Assembly (NCBI GenBank): GCA_015655585.1
Contig: JAATEV010000039.1
Location: forward strand, 1 to 64,000
Source of the DNA: Terriglobales bacterium
Lineage (GTDB): Bacteria > Acidobacteriota > Terriglobia > Terriglobales > Acidobacteriaceae
Direction of reading: 5' to 3'
Length of the DNA: 64,000 nucleotides
Made by a program: the position numbers and the translations under genes
Notes under the pieces: model-generated
Told to the model about the DNA's origin: nothing
Seen by the model: the letters and a program-made list of their open reading frames with translations, nothing else
Databases searched by the model: none
Part shown: in pieces, positions 53,452 through 62,976 of the stretch
Layout of the letters: every line of letters begins with the position of its first letter
Numbering within the stretch: the stretch's first letter is position 1

Positions 53452-56175
53452 TCAGCGGATGGTCTGGGGCGAAAGCCCCATCGACCATCCCTGCGTCGCC
53501 TTGATCCGTGCCTTCTGGGTGAAGTGCTTGCCCGCCACATCCAGCGTGATGCTATATTCCCCGAGCGGTGCGAGCAGATCGACCACCGGCGCAGGCCCCG
53601 GCCCCGGGCCATTGGCGGTGCATCCGCCACCACGGCGACGGCCATTGCCAGTGACCGGCTTGTTCATGTCCCAGGCGACCGTGTTGATGCCGGGCTGGCC
53701 CTTGCTCTCCAGACGAGCCATCTGCTTGCCGTCCGCATCCGCAATCGTCACCACCGCATCGGCGGGCGTGTCCCGCAGGTAATAGTGGATCTCCATCGCC
53801 GAAGGTTTGTTGGGAGTGGTCGCCGTGCGCTGGCCGAAGAAGTAATCGTTGGCCCCGAAGCACCACGTGACGCGCTGAACGGCGGGATCAGTATCGAACA
53901 AGTGGACATCCTCGCCCAGCACCGTGGGCGAAAGCTGCTCCAGCGCCGAAATGTTCGTGATCCAGAAATCACGCCCATACGAGCCGAGGATCAGGTCGCG
54001 GTCCCGCGGCTGCACCTGGATGTCGAACACCGGAATGTTCGGCATATTGTTGTTCATCTTCACCCAGTGATCGCCTCGATCCAGCGTGACGAACACGCCG
54101 GTATCGTCGCCGACGAACAGCAGGTCAGGATTCTTCTGGTCCTCGAAGATAACGTTGATCGGCTTCTCAGGAAGGCCAGCCGAAATGGACTTCCACGTCG
54201 CACCATAATCGTCCGTGCGATAGAGATAGGCCTTGAAGTCGTCAAATTTATAGCCGCTCTTCGACACATAGGCGCGGCCAGCAACATGCGCCGAGGCCTG
54301 AACGCGAGTGACGTAGCCATCCACGCGTGCGCCGAGCTTCGTCAGCTTGTCGGTGAAATCGTTCCAGTTCGTACCGCCGTCGCGGGTCATATGCACCTTG
54401 CCGTCGGATGTCCCCGCCCAGATCAGGCCGGGCGTCAGCGGCGACTCCGAAATGGTGGAGATCGAGAACCACGGAATGCCGCCGGGCAGGCCCGTCTCCG
54501 ATTCCCGCATGATCTTGTCCGCAGGATTCGTGCTCAGGTCTGGGCTGATCGGCGTCCAGTGATCTCCCCTGTCGGTCGACTTCAGCAGACGCTGCGCGCC
54601 CGCATAAATCGTCTTCGAATCGTTCGGAGAAATGACGATCGGCGGAGTCCACAGCCAGCGATACTCCGGATCACCCGCAGGCGGCTGCGGGATGATGTTG
54701 ATCTCATAGCCCGACTTCATATCGACGCGGGTATGCCCGCCGTACTCGCGAGTGCTGTAGACCCAGCGCGTGTCCTTGGTATCGGCCTGGGTATATTCGC
54801 CGTCGCCGTCGCCCAGCGCCACCCAGTCATAGGGAGTGGTGCCGAAGCGCATCGGCCCGGTCGAGGGCCCCTTCCACTGCTCATGGTCCTGCAAGCCCGC
54901 ATAGATGTTGTACGGCTCCTCCATGTCGTAACTGATGTTGTAGATCTCGCCCACCGGGATGTGGTTGAAGCTGTCGCTGGTCTTGCCGCTGTCATACGAG
55001 ACCGCGAGGCCGCCGTCGCTGCCGATCATGATCCGCTTGGAGTCCTCCGGATCGATCCAGATCGTGCGGAAGTCGCCGAACATGCCCTTGAAGATGTCGC
55101 TCGGCCAGGTCTTTCCGCCATCATGAGACATCCGGAAGGGCTCGCCGGTGACGATAATCTGCTGGTCGTTGTTAGGATCGACCCGGATCTGCGTGAAGTA
55201 ATACGGCCCCTTCGGCATCGCGTTGTAATTGTCCGGGTTCATCTTCACCCAGTGCTCGCCGCCGTCCGCCGTGCGATAGATCTCGCCCATCGTGGAGACC
55301 TTGTCCTTCGGCCCAAGCGGCTTGGTCGCGGTATTGGCATTCTCGACGATCGCGTAGACGATCTCGGGATTCTTCATGTAAATATCGAGGCCGATCCGCC
55401 CGATCTTCCCGCCCGGCAGTCCGCCGCCCAGCCGCTTCCAGGTCTTGCCGCCGTCAGCCGTCTTGTAGATTCCCGAACCCGTGCCGCCATTGACCATCTG
55501 CCACGGTAGCCGCTTCTTGTCGTATGCGGCGGCGTAGAGGACCTTCGGGTTCTTCGGGTTCATCACCATGTCGATGATGCCGACTTTGTCGTCGATATAC
55601 AGAGACTTCGTCCACGTCTTGCCGCCGTCGGTGCTGTGGAACACGCCGCGTTCGCTGTTCTCCGAATAGAGATGCCCCATGGCCGCGACATATATATTGT
55701 CGGGATTCGTGGGGTCGATCTGGATGCGCGAGATGTGGTGGGTGTCGCGCAGGCCCATGTTCGTCCAGCTCTTGCCCGCGTCCGTCGATTTGTAAACGCC
55801 ATCCCCGGCAAAGGAGCTGCGCGAGGTAAAGGCGTCCCCCGTCCCCACCCACACGATATTCGGGTTCGAGTGGGAGATGGTGACGTCGCCGATCGCAAGA
55901 TTGTCCTGCTTGTCGAAGATCGGCTCAAACGTCGTGCCGTTGTTGGTCGTCTTCCATAGACCGCCGGTCCAGAAAGCGACATACCAGGTGTAAAGATGGT
56001 CAGGCCCATCGGGCACGGCAATGTCCGAGGTGCGGGCGCTCATGCGGAACGGCCCTGTATTGCGGTAGTTGAACGTGGACACCAGCTTTTCGTTGAACTG
56101 CTGGGCAGAAGAATAGGCCGCCTGGCCAAAGATCGCCGCCCCGAGGAGCAAGGCCATTTTTATGTTCCTGTACAT
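53452..56175 (-). CDS. Secreted BNR/sialidase-like (VPS10-type) beta-propeller protein
   Basis: Signal peptide; repeated STDGGKTWTK, KTADGGKTWKR, STDRGDHWTP Asp-box motifs. Confidence 0.9.
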   Translation of the reverse strand: MYRNIKMALLLGAAIFGQAAYSSAQQFNEKLVSTFNYRNTGPFRMSARTSDIAVPDGPDHLYTWYVAFWTGGLWKTTNNGTTFEPIFDKQDNLAIGDVTISHSNPNIVWVGTGDAFTSRSSFAGDGVYKSTDAGKSWTNMGLRDTHHISRIQIDPTNPDNIYVAAMGHLYSENSERGVFHSTDGGKTWTKSLYIDDKVGIIDMVMNPKNPKVLYAAAYDKKRLPWQMVNGGTGSGIYKTADGGKTWKRLGGGLPGGKIGRIGLDIYMKNPEIVYAIVENANTATKPLGPKDKVSTMGEIYRTADGGEHWVKMNPDNYNAMPKGPYYFTQIRVDPNNDQQIIVTGEPFRMSHDGGKTWPSDIFKGMFGDFRTIWIDPEDSKRIMIGSDGGLAVSYDSGKTSDSFNHIPVGEIYNISYDMEEPYNIYAGLQDHEQWKGPSTGPMRFGTTPYDWVALGDGDGEYTQADTKDTRWVYSTREYGGHTRVDMKSGYEINIIPQPPAGDPEYRWLWTPPIVISPNDSKTIYAGAQRLLKSTDRGDHWTPISPDLSTNPADKIMRESETGLPGGIPWFSISTISESPLTPGLIWAGTSDGKVHMTRDGGTNWNDFTDKLTKLGARVDGYVTRVQASAHVAGRAYVSKSGYKFDDFKAYLYRTDDYGATWKSISAGLPEKPINVIFEDQKNPDLLFVGDDTGVFVTLDRGDHWVKMNNNMPNIPVFDIQVQPRDRDLILGSYGRDFWITNISALEQLSPTVLGEDVHLFDTDPAVQRVTWCFGANDYFFGQRTATTPNKPSAMEIHYYLRDTPADAVVTIADADGKQMARLESKGQPGINTVAWDMNKPVTGNGRRRGGGCTANGPGPGPAPVVDLLAPLGEYSITLDVAGKHFTQKARIKATQGWSMGLSPQTIR

Positions 56176-56249
56176 CGTCCACTCTCCCACTGAAAAATCG
56201 GAATGTTACAAGTTTTATAGAAAATTACATTAAGTTACGCTTAAGACGC

Positions 56250-56305
56250 CCAAAAATTATCGGCCTTGGCCGCGCCCTCGACATGGAGGACGCAGCCAAG
56301 GCCGT
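56250..56305 (-). terminator. Terminator-like hairpin downstream of the aminotransferase gene
   Basis: cggccttggc...gccaaggccg 10-bp outer stem; minus-strand tail ataattttt. Confidence 0.75.
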
Positions 56306-56327
56306 TATGGGCTCTGCAACAGGCAAG

Positions 56328-57581
56328 TTACGCCAGCACGCCGCGGTAAAGCTCCGAAGGCACATGGAACTCCGGCAGATGCAGCCCTGCTGCTCCATTC
56401 ATCGTCCCCGGAGCCTTGTCCATGCACTTCACAAACGCCGTCTGGAACTTCGCCATCTCCGCCCGCGTTCCCACCGTCACCCGGACAAAGTTCGGCATCG
56501 CTGGCCACGTGCGCCCAATCGCGATATTCTCCTTCAGCATCGCCGCCTGAAAATCCTTGCCCGGACGGTTCACATCCACCATGAACATGTTCGCCTGCGA
56601 CCCCGGAACGAACTTGTATCCCTTCTTCGCCAGAAACTCCAGCGTCTCCGCCCGCACGTCCGAGTTGATCTTCTTCCGCAGCGGAACCAGATTCTTATCC
56701 AGCAGGCTCGCCCGAGCCGCCGCCGCACTCGTAATCGAGATACTCCCCACGCTCCGCGCCGGAGCAGCCACTGTAGCGAATTTCGCTAGCAGGTCCGGCC
56801 TCGCCACCGCAAATCCCGCCCGCAGCCCAGCCATCCCGTAGATCTTCGAGAACGTCCGCAGCACAATAATGTCCTTGTCCTGCGCCACCAGATCAATCAC
56901 CGACTCATCGTTCGAGAAGTGGTGATAAGCCTCGTCCACAATCACCACCGAGCCCTTCGGCTTGTTATTCACCAGCCAGACGATGTCTTCTTTAGGCGTC
57001 AGCGTCCCCGTAGGATTGTTCGGATTCACGATGTAATACGCACCCGGCGCGGCATGGGCCTTCACCATCGCCCGCACGTCGTGCGCGTAGTTCGCCGTCA
57101 GCGGCACCGGCACCTTCGGGGCCTTCATCGTATCCGCCGCGCGATACCCCTGCTCATAGCTCGGGTCGCCATACACCAGCGCCTTGTCCGGCCCGATGTT
57201 CGACATCAACGCCAGATCCAGCGGCCCGCCCGACCCCGGAAACAGAGCCGAATATCCCTTCTTCAGCCCGAAGATATCGTTGAACGCCGCAATCGTCTGC
57301 GCGCTCTCCTCGTAGTGATACCGCCCGCCCAGCGCCGCCGCCGTTCCAATCGCAGACAGTGCCGACTGCGCCGGTCCCAGCGGATTCTCGTTCGCGCTGA
57401 TCACCACCGTGTCCGCAGAGAACTCTGCCTTCTCCGAGTTGGGATGCCGCTCCTGCTGCCCCGCCGCGGCTGGCAACTGCATCGCCGCATACGCGGGAAA
57501 TCCGCCAGCCGCAGCCGAAGCCGCGCCAACAATGCGTAAAAACGATCTGCGAGAGACGCCGGAAGCCGGATCGAAGGTCAT
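56328..57581 (-). CDS. PLP-dependent (HisC-like) aminotransferase with Tat signal
   Basis: SRRSFLRIVGAASAAAGGFPAYA; SANENPLGPAQSAL, NPNNPTGTLTP, VDEAYHHF, LRTFSKIYGMAGLRAGFAVA. Confidence 0.9.
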   Translation of the reverse strand: MTFDPASGVSRRSFLRIVGAASAAAGGFPAYAAMQLPAAAGQQERHPNSEKAEFSADTVVISANENPLGPAQSALSAIGTAAALGGRYHYEESAQTIAAFNDIFGLKKGYSALFPGSGGPLDLALMSNIGPDKALVYGDPSYEQGYRAADTMKAPKVPVPLTANYAHDVRAMVKAHAAPGAYYIVNPNNPTGTLTPKEDIVWLVNNKPKGSVVIVDEAYHHFSNDESVIDLVAQDKDIIVLRTFSKIYGMAGLRAGFAVARPDLLAKFATVAAPARSVGSISITSAAAARASLLDKNLVPLRKKINSDVRAETLEFLAKKGYKFVPGSQANMFMVDVNRPGKDFQAAMLKENIAIGRTWPAMPNFVRVTVGTRAEMAKFQTAFVKCMDKAPGTMNGAAGLHLPEFHVPSELYRGVLA

Positions 57582-57887
57582 AAGAGTTCTCCTGGAAAGC
57601 CTGATTGAAAATGCAGAAACGACAACGCCGCAACAGAAGGGAATCGCCAACTGAGGACTGAAAGGACTGAAAACAAATCCGCAAAGCCACAGGCCTCGCA
57701 GAAAAGATTTTTATGAGCGTGAAGATGAAGACAGGCCAAGGCCCGATTGAAACTCAATTTATCGCGGATTCACCATAAATACAAAGGAAATTCTTCATCG
57801 CCGGAGGATGAATTCCGCTTAAAGCAAAATCGTCGCAGAGTAATCTCCTCTGCGACGACCGCAAAACAACCCAGCAAAAACCTCCGG

Positions 57888-59153
57888 CTAAACCCACTCG
57901 CCTTTACGCATCAAAGGCTCCGCCGAACCATCCGTCGAGATTCCATCCACATCCATCTCGCCCGACCCGATCATCCAGTCCACATGGATCAGGCTCGAAT
58001 TAGCTCCCAGCTTCGCCAGTGCCGCATCGTCCATCTTCTCCCCGCCGATCAGGCACGTAGAGTAAGCCTGTCCCAGAGCGATATGGCTCGCCGCGTTTTC
58101 ATCGAACAGCGTATTCCAGAACAGCACGCCGCTCTGCGCAATCGGCGAAGAGTGCGGCACCAGCGCCACCTCGCCCAACCGCCGCGCACCCTCGTCGGTC
58201 GAGATCAGCCGGTTCAAAACATCCTCGCCCGCCGTAGCCGTAGCCTCCACAATCTTCCCGCCCTCAAACCGCACCGCGATATTTTCAATCAGCGTTCCCT
58301 GATGCGAGAGCGGCTTCGTAGCCTTCACCGTTCCATCCACGCGATCTTTATGCGGAGTCGTAAAGCACTCCTCCGTGGGAATATTCGGCTGGCAATAAAT
58401 CCCATTTCCCGCCGTAGTCCCGCCCCCGGCCCAGAGATGATCGTCCGCCAACCCCACCGTCAAATCCGTAATCGGAGACTTGAAGTGCAGCGAGTGGAAC
58501 CGCTTCGCATTCAGCATGTCCACGCGCTTCTTCAGCCGCGAGCCATGCTCCTGCCACTCCTTCACCGGGTCGTCCACCGCAATCCGCGAAGCCACAAAGA
58601 TCGCGTCCCACAGCTTCGCCACTGCAATCGCCTCCGGCTCGCCCGGAAACACCAGCTTCGCCCACTCCGGCGTCGCATACGCCACAATCGTCCAGTTGAT
58701 CTCGTGCCGTGTAATCAGCTCCATCGCAGGCTTCGCCGCCTTCGAGGCAGCCACATTCGCCCGCGAGACCTTAGCCGGGTCCTGCTTCGCCAGCAGAGCC
58801 GGATTCGCACCCGCAATAGCCAGCCGCGCCGCGCCGCCACGGAACCCCGCCGCAACCCCATCCTGCAACCACACCGGCGCATAGTCGAAGCTCGCATCCG
58901 GAGCGTTCTCAAACCGCGCCAGAACACTGGGATCGTCCGCATAGAACGTAGTCACCAGCAGCGCGCCCGCCTTATAAGCATGTTCGGTAATCTTCCGAGC
59001 CAGCGGCAAAGCCTCCATCGGAGCCGTCATAATCAGCTCCTGCCCCTCGCGCAGCCCCAGCCCCACCTTCACCGCTACCTCGGCCAGCCGGTCCAGTTTC
59101 TCCTCGAAGCTCAACTCCGCAAACGTCTTTACCGCAGTCTCCGCCACGCTCAT
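57888..59153 (-). CDS. M29-family aminopeptidase
   Basis: GLREGQELIMTAPMEALPLARKITEHAYKAGA, NIPTEECFTTPHKDRVDGTV, NSSLIHVDWMIGSGEMDVDGI. Confidence 0.9.
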   Translation of the reverse strand: MSVAETAVKTFAELSFEEKLDRLAEVAVKVGLGLREGQELIMTAPMEALPLARKITEHAYKAGALLVTTFYADDPSVLARFENAPDASFDYAPVWLQDGVAAGFRGGAARLAIAGANPALLAKQDPAKVSRANVAASKAAKPAMELITRHEINWTIVAYATPEWAKLVFPGEPEAIAVAKLWDAIFVASRIAVDDPVKEWQEHGSRLKKRVDMLNAKRFHSLHFKSPITDLTVGLADDHLWAGGGTTAGNGIYCQPNIPTEECFTTPHKDRVDGTVKATKPLSHQGTLIENIAVRFEGGKIVEATATAGEDVLNRLISTDEGARRLGEVALVPHSSPIAQSGVLFWNTLFDENAASHIALGQAYSTCLIGGEKMDDAALAKLGANSSLIHVDWMIGSGEMDVDGISTDGSAEPLMRKGEWV

Positions 59154-59174
59154 AAGAACTCCTTATCGCCCCAA

Positions 59175-59861
59175 TTACATTTCGGAATAGATGTCCCGGA
59201 AGTCATAGCATCCGGTCCGCGTCGCCAGCCACTCCGCCGCCTTCACCGCGCCCTCGGCAAACCCCTGCCGCGAGTGCGACTCATGCGTCAGCACCAGCCT
59301 GTCGCCCGCACCCTTGGCCTCCAGCACATGCAGCCCAGCCGCATCGCCAACGCGGTGCGCCGTAATCGCAATCTCGCTCAACCCGGTAGCTTTCTTAACT
59401 ACCTCCGCAAGACTAAGAGCCGTCCCCGAAGGCGCATCCAGCTTGCCCGTATGGTGCGTCTCTTCAATCGTGAACGTGTACCCAGCATTCTTCAGCAGCT
59501 CGCCCATCCGGGCCGCCGTCTGCATCATCACCTGCACGCCGATTGAAAAATTCGTCCCATACAACAGCCCAGCCTGCTTGCGCTCCGCCAGCCCTCGCAT
59601 GTCCGCCAGCTTGTCGTACCAGCCCGTCGTGCCGATCACCATCTTCGCCCCCGTAGCCAGGCAAGCGCGCATATTCTGCACCGCCGCCTCCGGAGTCGTA
59701 AAGTCGATCACCACGTCGAATCCCGCGACAAACGGAGGCGTCAGCGCCGAAGCGTCCGCATTCTCCTTCGCGTCCAGCACATGCACGCTATGGCCATGCT
59801 CTGCGGCAATCTCCGCCACCAGCCTGCCCGTCTTCCCCATGCCTAAAACCAGAACACGCAT
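59175..59861 (-). CDS. dapB: 4-hydroxy-tetrahydrodipicolinate reductase
   Basis: VLVLGMGKTGRLVAEIA, DVVIDFTTPEAA, IGTTGWY, EETHHTGKLDAPSGTAL. Confidence 0.93.
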   Translation of the reverse strand: MRVLVLGMGKTGRLVAEIAAEHGHSVHVLDAKENADASALTPPFVAGFDVVIDFTTPEAAVQNMRACLATGAKMVIGTTGWYDKLADMRGLAERKQAGLLYGTNFSIGVQVMMQTAARMGELLKNAGYTFTIEETHHTGKLDAPSGTALSLAEVVKKATGLSEIAITAHRVGDAAGLHVLEAKGAGDRLVLTHESHSRQGFAEGAVKAAEWLATRTGCYDFRDIYSEM

Positions 59862-59882
59862 CGGTCTTCCTTCCTGACTTCC

Positions 59883-61316
59883 CTAAGCTCCGCTACCCAC
59901 CTGAACCCTATCGGTCACGTCGAACACGGCTTCATCAGGATTCGTAAAGAAAGCCTTGTGCAGGCTCCGCACCGCTTCCTCCACGTCCTCCTCATCGATC
60001 ATGAAGCTCATATTAATCTCGCTCGCACCCTGAGAGATCATCCGCACATTCACATGGCTGATCGCCGAGAACACGCGTCCTGCAATGCCATTGTGGCCGC
60101 GAATATCCTCGCCCACCAGGCACACCAGGGCCTTGTTGCCCTCCAGCTTCACGTCCGCAATCTTGCTCAGGTCCGCGCAGATCTCCGGCAACTGCTGATT
60201 GCTGTCCACGCTCAACGAAATACTCACCTCGCTGGTCGAGACCATATCGATCACGCACTTGTACTTATCGAAGACATCGAACACAGCCTTCAGGTACCCA
60301 TGCGACATCAGCATCCTGCTCGCCACCACGTCGATGATCGTCAGCTTCTTCTTCGCCGCAATGCTCTTGAACGGGCTCTTGCACTTCACCGCCATCGCCG
60401 TGATCTGCGTGCCCTCGTTCTCCGCGTTGCGCGAGTTCAGCACCCACACCGGAATGCTCTTCTGCACCGCCGGAAGAATCGTCGCCGGGTGCAGCACCTT
60501 CGCGCCGAAGTAAGCCAGCTCCGCGGCCTCTTCAAAGCTGATCGTCTTCACCCGCAGTGCATCCGGGCAGATACGCGGATCGGTCGTCATAATCCCGTTC
60601 ACGTCCGTCCATATCTCGATCGCCCCAGCGTGCAACCCTCCGCCTACAAGAGCGGCAGTGTAATCGCTCCCGCCGCGTCCCAGCGTAGTCGTAATGCCCT
60701 CCGCGTTCGAGCCGATGAAGCCGCCCATCACCGGTGTCTTTCCGGCCTCGATCATCGGCAGCACGATCTCCCGCAGCTTCGCTTCAATCGCATCTTCCTG
60801 CGGAACCGCCTTGCCGTAGTTCGAGTCCGTGATGATGCAGCTCCGCGCATCCACATGCGCGCCGTTCAGCCCAAGCTGGTCGAACGCCTCCGCCACCATC
60901 CTGCTCGAAAGCCTCTCGCCAAAGCTCACGACTAAATCGTTCGTCCGCGGCGTCAGCTCTCCAACAGCAGAGATTCCCCGCAGCAGATCGTCCAGCGCAT
61001 CAAGCTCATGATGAATCGCAACCTGCAACTGGGCAAACCGATCGTCATTCACCAGCGCCGCGGCCGTCTCCACATGCCGAGTCCGCAGCCGGGCCGCAAT
61101 CGCCAGCGCACCGGCCTTATCGCCGCGTCCAGCCGCCGCCGCCGCCGCCAGCAGTTGATCGGTCACCTTCGCCATCGCCGAAACCACAACGACAGCCTCC
61201 AGCCCCTTCTCCCTGCGTCCGCCAACGATCTTCGCCGTCCGCATCATGGCCGTCGCATCCTCCACCGAGGTGCCGCCAAACTTCATCACAACCAGACTCT
61301 GCCGCATCACGCTCAA
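59883..61316 (-). CDS. lysC: Aspartate kinase
   Basis: VVMKFGGTSVEDA, GFIGSNAEGITTTLGRGGSDYTAALV, EIWTDVNGIMTTDPRI, C-terminal ACT domains. Confidence 0.95.
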   Translation of the reverse strand: MSVMRQSLVVMKFGGTSVEDATAMMRTAKIVGGRREKGLEAVVVVSAMAKVTDQLLAAAAAAGRGDKAGALAIAARLRTRHVETAAALVNDDRFAQLQVAIHHELDALDDLLRGISAVGELTPRTNDLVVSFGERLSSRMVAEAFDQLGLNGAHVDARSCIITDSNYGKAVPQEDAIEAKLREIVLPMIEAGKTPVMGGFIGSNAEGITTTLGRGGSDYTAALVGGGLHAGAIEIWTDVNGIMTTDPRICPDALRVKTISFEEAAELAYFGAKVLHPATILPAVQKSIPVWVLNSRNAENEGTQITAMAVKCKSPFKSIAAKKKLTIIDVVASRMLMSHGYLKAVFDVFDKYKCVIDMVSTSEVSISLSVDSNQQLPEICADLSKIADVKLEGNKALVCLVGEDIRGHNGIAGRVFSAISHVNVRMISQGASEINMSFMIDEEDVEEAVRSLHKAFFTNPDEAVFDVTDRVQVGSGA

Positions 61317-62437
61317 GCCGTCACCGCCGCTCTATCCGCTACGGAAGCCACGCTCAGCTTATCCAGCTTGCCCAGCAGGGCCAGAACCTCGGCGTTCAAC
61401 ACCGCCGCGCCCGCTGCGCCGCGAATCGTATTGTGCGAGAGCACCACGAACTTCCAGTCCAGCAGCGTACACTCGCGCAGCCGTCCCACCGTGGACGCCA
61501 TGCCGTTGCCGCGCATCCGGTCCAGCCGGGGCTGCGGCCTGTCCACGCCCTCGTCGTACTCCACCGGCTGATCGGGAGCCGTAGGCAGATGCTTGTCCTG
61601 AACGAAGTGCCGCAGCGGAGCGAACTCGCTCCACGCCGCCAGAATCTCCTCCCGCGTCGCCTTCTTCTTCAGCTTGATGCTCACGCACTCGGTATGGCCA
61701 TCTTCCACCGGCACGCGGTTGCAGTGCGCGCTCACCTTGGCGTCCAGAGCGTCCACATGGTCGCCCGCAAGCTTGCCCAACAGCTTGCCGACCTCCTCCT
61801 GCATCTTCTCTTCTTCGTTCTTGATAAACGGAACCACGTTGCCCAGAATATCCAGCGAAGGCACGCCCGGATATCCCGCGCCGCTTACCGCCTGCATCGT
61901 CGAAACAAACAGGCTCTCAATCCCGAACTTCTCTTCCAGCGGCTTCAGCGCCAGCACCAGCCCAATCGCCGAACAGTTCGGGTTCGTGACGATATATCCG
62001 CCCTTGCCGCCGTTCTCCTTGCGCCAGCTCTGCTCCGCAATCAACGCCAGATGGTCCGCATTCACCTCCGGCACCACCAGCGGAACGTCCTTCGACATGC
62101 GGAACGCGCTGGAGTTCGAGATCACCGCGCAACCCACCGCCGCAAATTTCGGCTCCAGCTCCCGCGCAATGTCCGCGTCCAGGGCTGCAAAGATAATCGT
62201 CGGCAGCTCTACCGTCGAGCCCTCCGGAACGTTCGGCTGCACCGTCATCGCCGCAATATGCTTCGGCAGCGGAGTGTCCAGCTTCCACTTGCAGGCCTCG
62301 CCGTATGTTTTGCCGGCACTCCGATCGCTCGCCGCCAGCCACGCAATCTCAAACCACGGATGATTGCTCAATAACTGAATAAATCGCTGCCCGACCATTC
62401 CGGTCGCGCCCAGAATTCCAACCCTGCGCCGTTCCAT
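61313..62437 (-). CDS. asd: Aspartate-semialdehyde dehydrogenase
   Basis: VGILGATGMVGQRFIQLLSNHPWFEI, VTNPNCSAIGLVLALKPL, MQAVSGAGYPGV, 4-nt overlap with lysC. Confidence 0.95.
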   Translation of the reverse strand: MERRRVGILGATGMVGQRFIQLLSNHPWFEIAWLAASDRSAGKTYGEACKWKLDTPLPKHIAAMTVQPNVPEGSTVELPTIIFAALDADIARELEPKFAAVGCAVISNSSAFRMSKDVPLVVPEVNADHLALIAEQSWRKENGGKGGYIVTNPNCSAIGLVLALKPLEEKFGIESLFVSTMQAVSGAGYPGVPSLDILGNVVPFIKNEEEKMQEEVGKLLGKLAGDHVDALDAKVSAHCNRVPVEDGHTECVSIKLKKKATREEILAAWSEFAPLRHFVQDKHLPTAPDQPVEYDEGVDRPQPRLDRMRGNGMASTVGRLRECTLLDWKFVVLSHNTIRGAAGAAVLNAEVLALLGKLDKLSVASVADRAAVTA

Positions 62438-62496
62438 ATTCTTTTAAGAATACCGCAGGCTGACACCGTACTGTAACGAATCGCCCCGTAAAACCC

Positions 62497-62625
62497 GTTT
62501 TGAAAGGCCACGACTTCCATAGAATGCTGAAAGATTCCCTGTTTTGAAAGGGCGGCCTTCAGAGGATGCTGAAAAAGTCGTTGTTTGAAAGGGAGGGGCT
62601 TCAGCCCCGGGTCTTTTTAATCCCG
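62497..62625 (+). repeat. Three tandem ~43-nt degenerate REP-like units
   Basis: Units begin at ~62497, 62541, 62583 with gttttgaaagg...gaatgctgaaa; last carries ggggcttcagcccc. Confidence 0.75.
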
Positions 62626-62949
62626 ACCCCAACGCCGAGAGTGATAACTCCCCGACCCCAGCCAAACCACCAGCGCCACCACCAGATGAATCAAAAACCA
62701 GAGGCTCACCCCCTGGTCCTGATAGATCAGGTAAAGCACCAGCGCCCGCGGCAGCAGCAGCCAGACGATCAGGGGAAGCCATCCCACCAGGTGAAATGGA
62801 ACCAGCATCCCCTGAAACCATCCCACCGCCATCGATAGCCGAGGCAGAAACAGCGAAAACACCAGAAACCACAGCGGCAGACGATGAACCACCAGCGTCA
62901 GATCAAGCTGAAACCCATGCTGTACGAAAGTTGCAATCGCTGCGCCCAT
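62617..62949 (-). CDS. Small polytopic membrane protein, unknown
   Basis: Several hydrophobic segments (LPLWFLVFSLFL, LPLIVWLLLPRALVLYLIY, LWFLIHLVVALVVWLG). Confidence 0.6.
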   Translation of the reverse strand: MGAAIATFVQHGFQLDLTLVVHRLPLWFLVFSLFLPRLSMAVGWFQGMLVPFHLVGWLPLIVWLLLPRALVLYLIYQDQGVSLWFLIHLVVALVVWLGSGSYHSRRWGRD

Positions 62950-62976
62950 CCGGCCTCCGACTTACATCCCTGACGG

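Noticed and set aside
53524-55509. 661-aa + strand ORF
   Set aside because: Antisense to the BNR propeller gene, no signal or start support.
57747-59546. 599-aa + strand ORF
   Set aside because: Arg-rich shadow ORF opposite the M29 aminopeptidase and dapB.
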